Under the pieces are notes generated by a model that saw only the letters and a list, made by a program, of their open reading frames with translations, ran no database searches and had not been told where the DNA came from. From positions 1,364,001 through 1,428,000 of the forward strand of contig NZ_CP104381.1 of assembly GCF_030582395.1 (NCBI RefSeq): a stretch of 64,000 bases of DNA, in the 5' to 3' direction. Numbering within the stretch: position 1 is the first letter of the stretch; each line of letters opens with the position of its first letter. Both the position numbers and the translations under genes were made by a program. Source of the DNA: Ralstonia pickettii (GTDB lineage: Bacteria; Pseudomonadota; Gammaproteobacteria; Burkholderiales; Burkholderiaceae). This document shows, in pieces, positions 63,556 to 64,000 of this stretch.

Positions 63556-64000
63556 ATGCAAGCCAACTCGCGCGCCTTTTTCCTGCTGATTGCCGTGATC
63601 TCCTTCGGGGTGGTCGGCTATGCGCTGTACCTGCAGCACGTTGAGGGGCTGCAGCCATGCCCGCTGTGCATCCTGCAGCGGTTTGCGTTCCTGGGCATCG
63701 GCGTGTTCTCGCTGCTGGCGGCGCTGTCGTCGGCCACGCGGCTGCTGTGGCACGGGCTGGGCATGCTGTCGGGGCTGGCCGGCCTGTGTGTCGCGGGGTA
63801 CCACGTATCGCTGCTGCTGAATCCCAAGGCAACGTGCGGCATTGACCCGATCGAGAACTGGGTCAACGCGCTGCCGACTGCCAAATGGTTGCCGCAGGTG
63901 TTCGAAGCCGATGGCCTCTGCGTCGGGCCGATGCCGCCGGTGCTGGGCCTGTCGGTGCCGGTGTGGTCGCTGATCTGGCTGCTGATTCTTTCGCTGACGC
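63556..64000 (+). CDS. dsbB: Disulfide bond formation protein DsbB (truncated by the window)
   Basis: This gene runs off the right edge after 148 codons. The translated start is MQANSRAFFLLIAVISFGV, a transmembrane helix, followed by LQPCPLCILQRFAFLG with the redox pair Cys35/Cys38. The second periplasmic loop has Cys in ATCGIDP and DGLCVGP, the expected second pair. DsbB re-oxidises DsbA using quinone. Four helices are expected; the fourth begins at the edge. A -10-like GATAAT lies at 63509-63514. Confidence 0.95.
   Translation, partial: MQANSRAFFLLIAVISFGVVGYALYLQHVEGLQPCPLCILQRFAFLGIGVFSLLAALSSATRLLWHGLGMLSGLAGLCVAGYHVSLLLNPKATCGIDPIENWVNALPTAKWLPQVFEADGLCVGPMPPVLGLSVPVWSLIWLLILSLT

Overview
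The window is a GC-rich, gene-dense stretch of a beta-proteobacterial chromosome. Gene content and order point to Ralstonia (R. pickettii / mannitolilytica / solanacearum group) or a close Burkholderiaceae relative. Supporting content includes a 3-hydroxybutyrate oligomer hydrolase, a split ArnA with a stand-alone UDP-4-keto-pentose/UDP-xylose synthase, a combined sulfonate/sulfate uptake locus and a CysB-type regulator next to cysTWA. The genus is inferred from gene content and was not tested by any search. No rRNA, tRNA, CRISPR array or intact insertion sequence was seen.

Layout. 1-3.5 kb: end of rplI, dnaB, and a phosphate pair (DUF47 regulator, Pit transporter). 3.6-7.7 kb (minus strand): NlpC/P60 lipoprotein, a small exported protein, a PIN-PhoH ATPase, a candidate structured RNA with a terminator, and bcp peroxiredoxin. 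7.8-15.5 kb (minus): the L-Ara4N lipid A modification operon (Mth938-like gene, arnT, EmrE-like arnE, arnB, arnC, formyltransferase, decarboxylase, arnD). 15.7-20.5 kb (plus): alaA, hom, thrC and a uracil-DNA glycosylase homologue. 20.6-23 kb: moeA-moaD-moaE-crcB. 23.2-28.2 kb: the 3HB-oligomer hydrolase, then clpB behind a near-consensus sigma-32 promoter.

28.2-29.5 kb has no credible gene. It holds a 0.6-kb nested palindromic repeat with 97-bp arms and about 18 copies of a 21-bp tandem repeat. 29.5-42.3 kb is a sulfur-starvation locus on one strand: sulfate-binding protein, ssuE, two ssuA paralogues, ssuDCB, ssuF, a degenerate EAL protein, a small alpha/beta hydrolase, cysT, cysW, cysA and cysB. 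Together these import and desulfonate organosulfonates, import sulfate, and regulate both.

42.4-44.8 kb: a 2TM protein, a LytS-type kinase and a LytR-type regulator. 44.9-47.6 kb: a ThDP-dependent acetolactate-synthase-like enzyme, RraA and a gamma-glutamylcyclotransferase-like protein. 47.6-48.25 kb is the most unusual locus: a promoter, then a structured leader resembling phage C4 antisense RNA. An internal segment of that leader can pair either with an upstream arm or with a second copy overlapping the Shine-Dalgarno of a 30-codon peptide. The peptide is translationally coupled to an unrecognised 87-residue protein, and a terminator follows. No phage genes flank it.

48.3-54.3 kb: the glyoxylate shunt (aceA, aceB) with a universal stress protein, a LysR regulator and a haloacid dehalogenase between them. 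54.3-64 kb: a DUF1857 protein, a DHA2 exporter, acyl-CoA-binding protein, tsaB-rimI-udg, lplT, alr, radA and the start of dsbB, which runs off the window.
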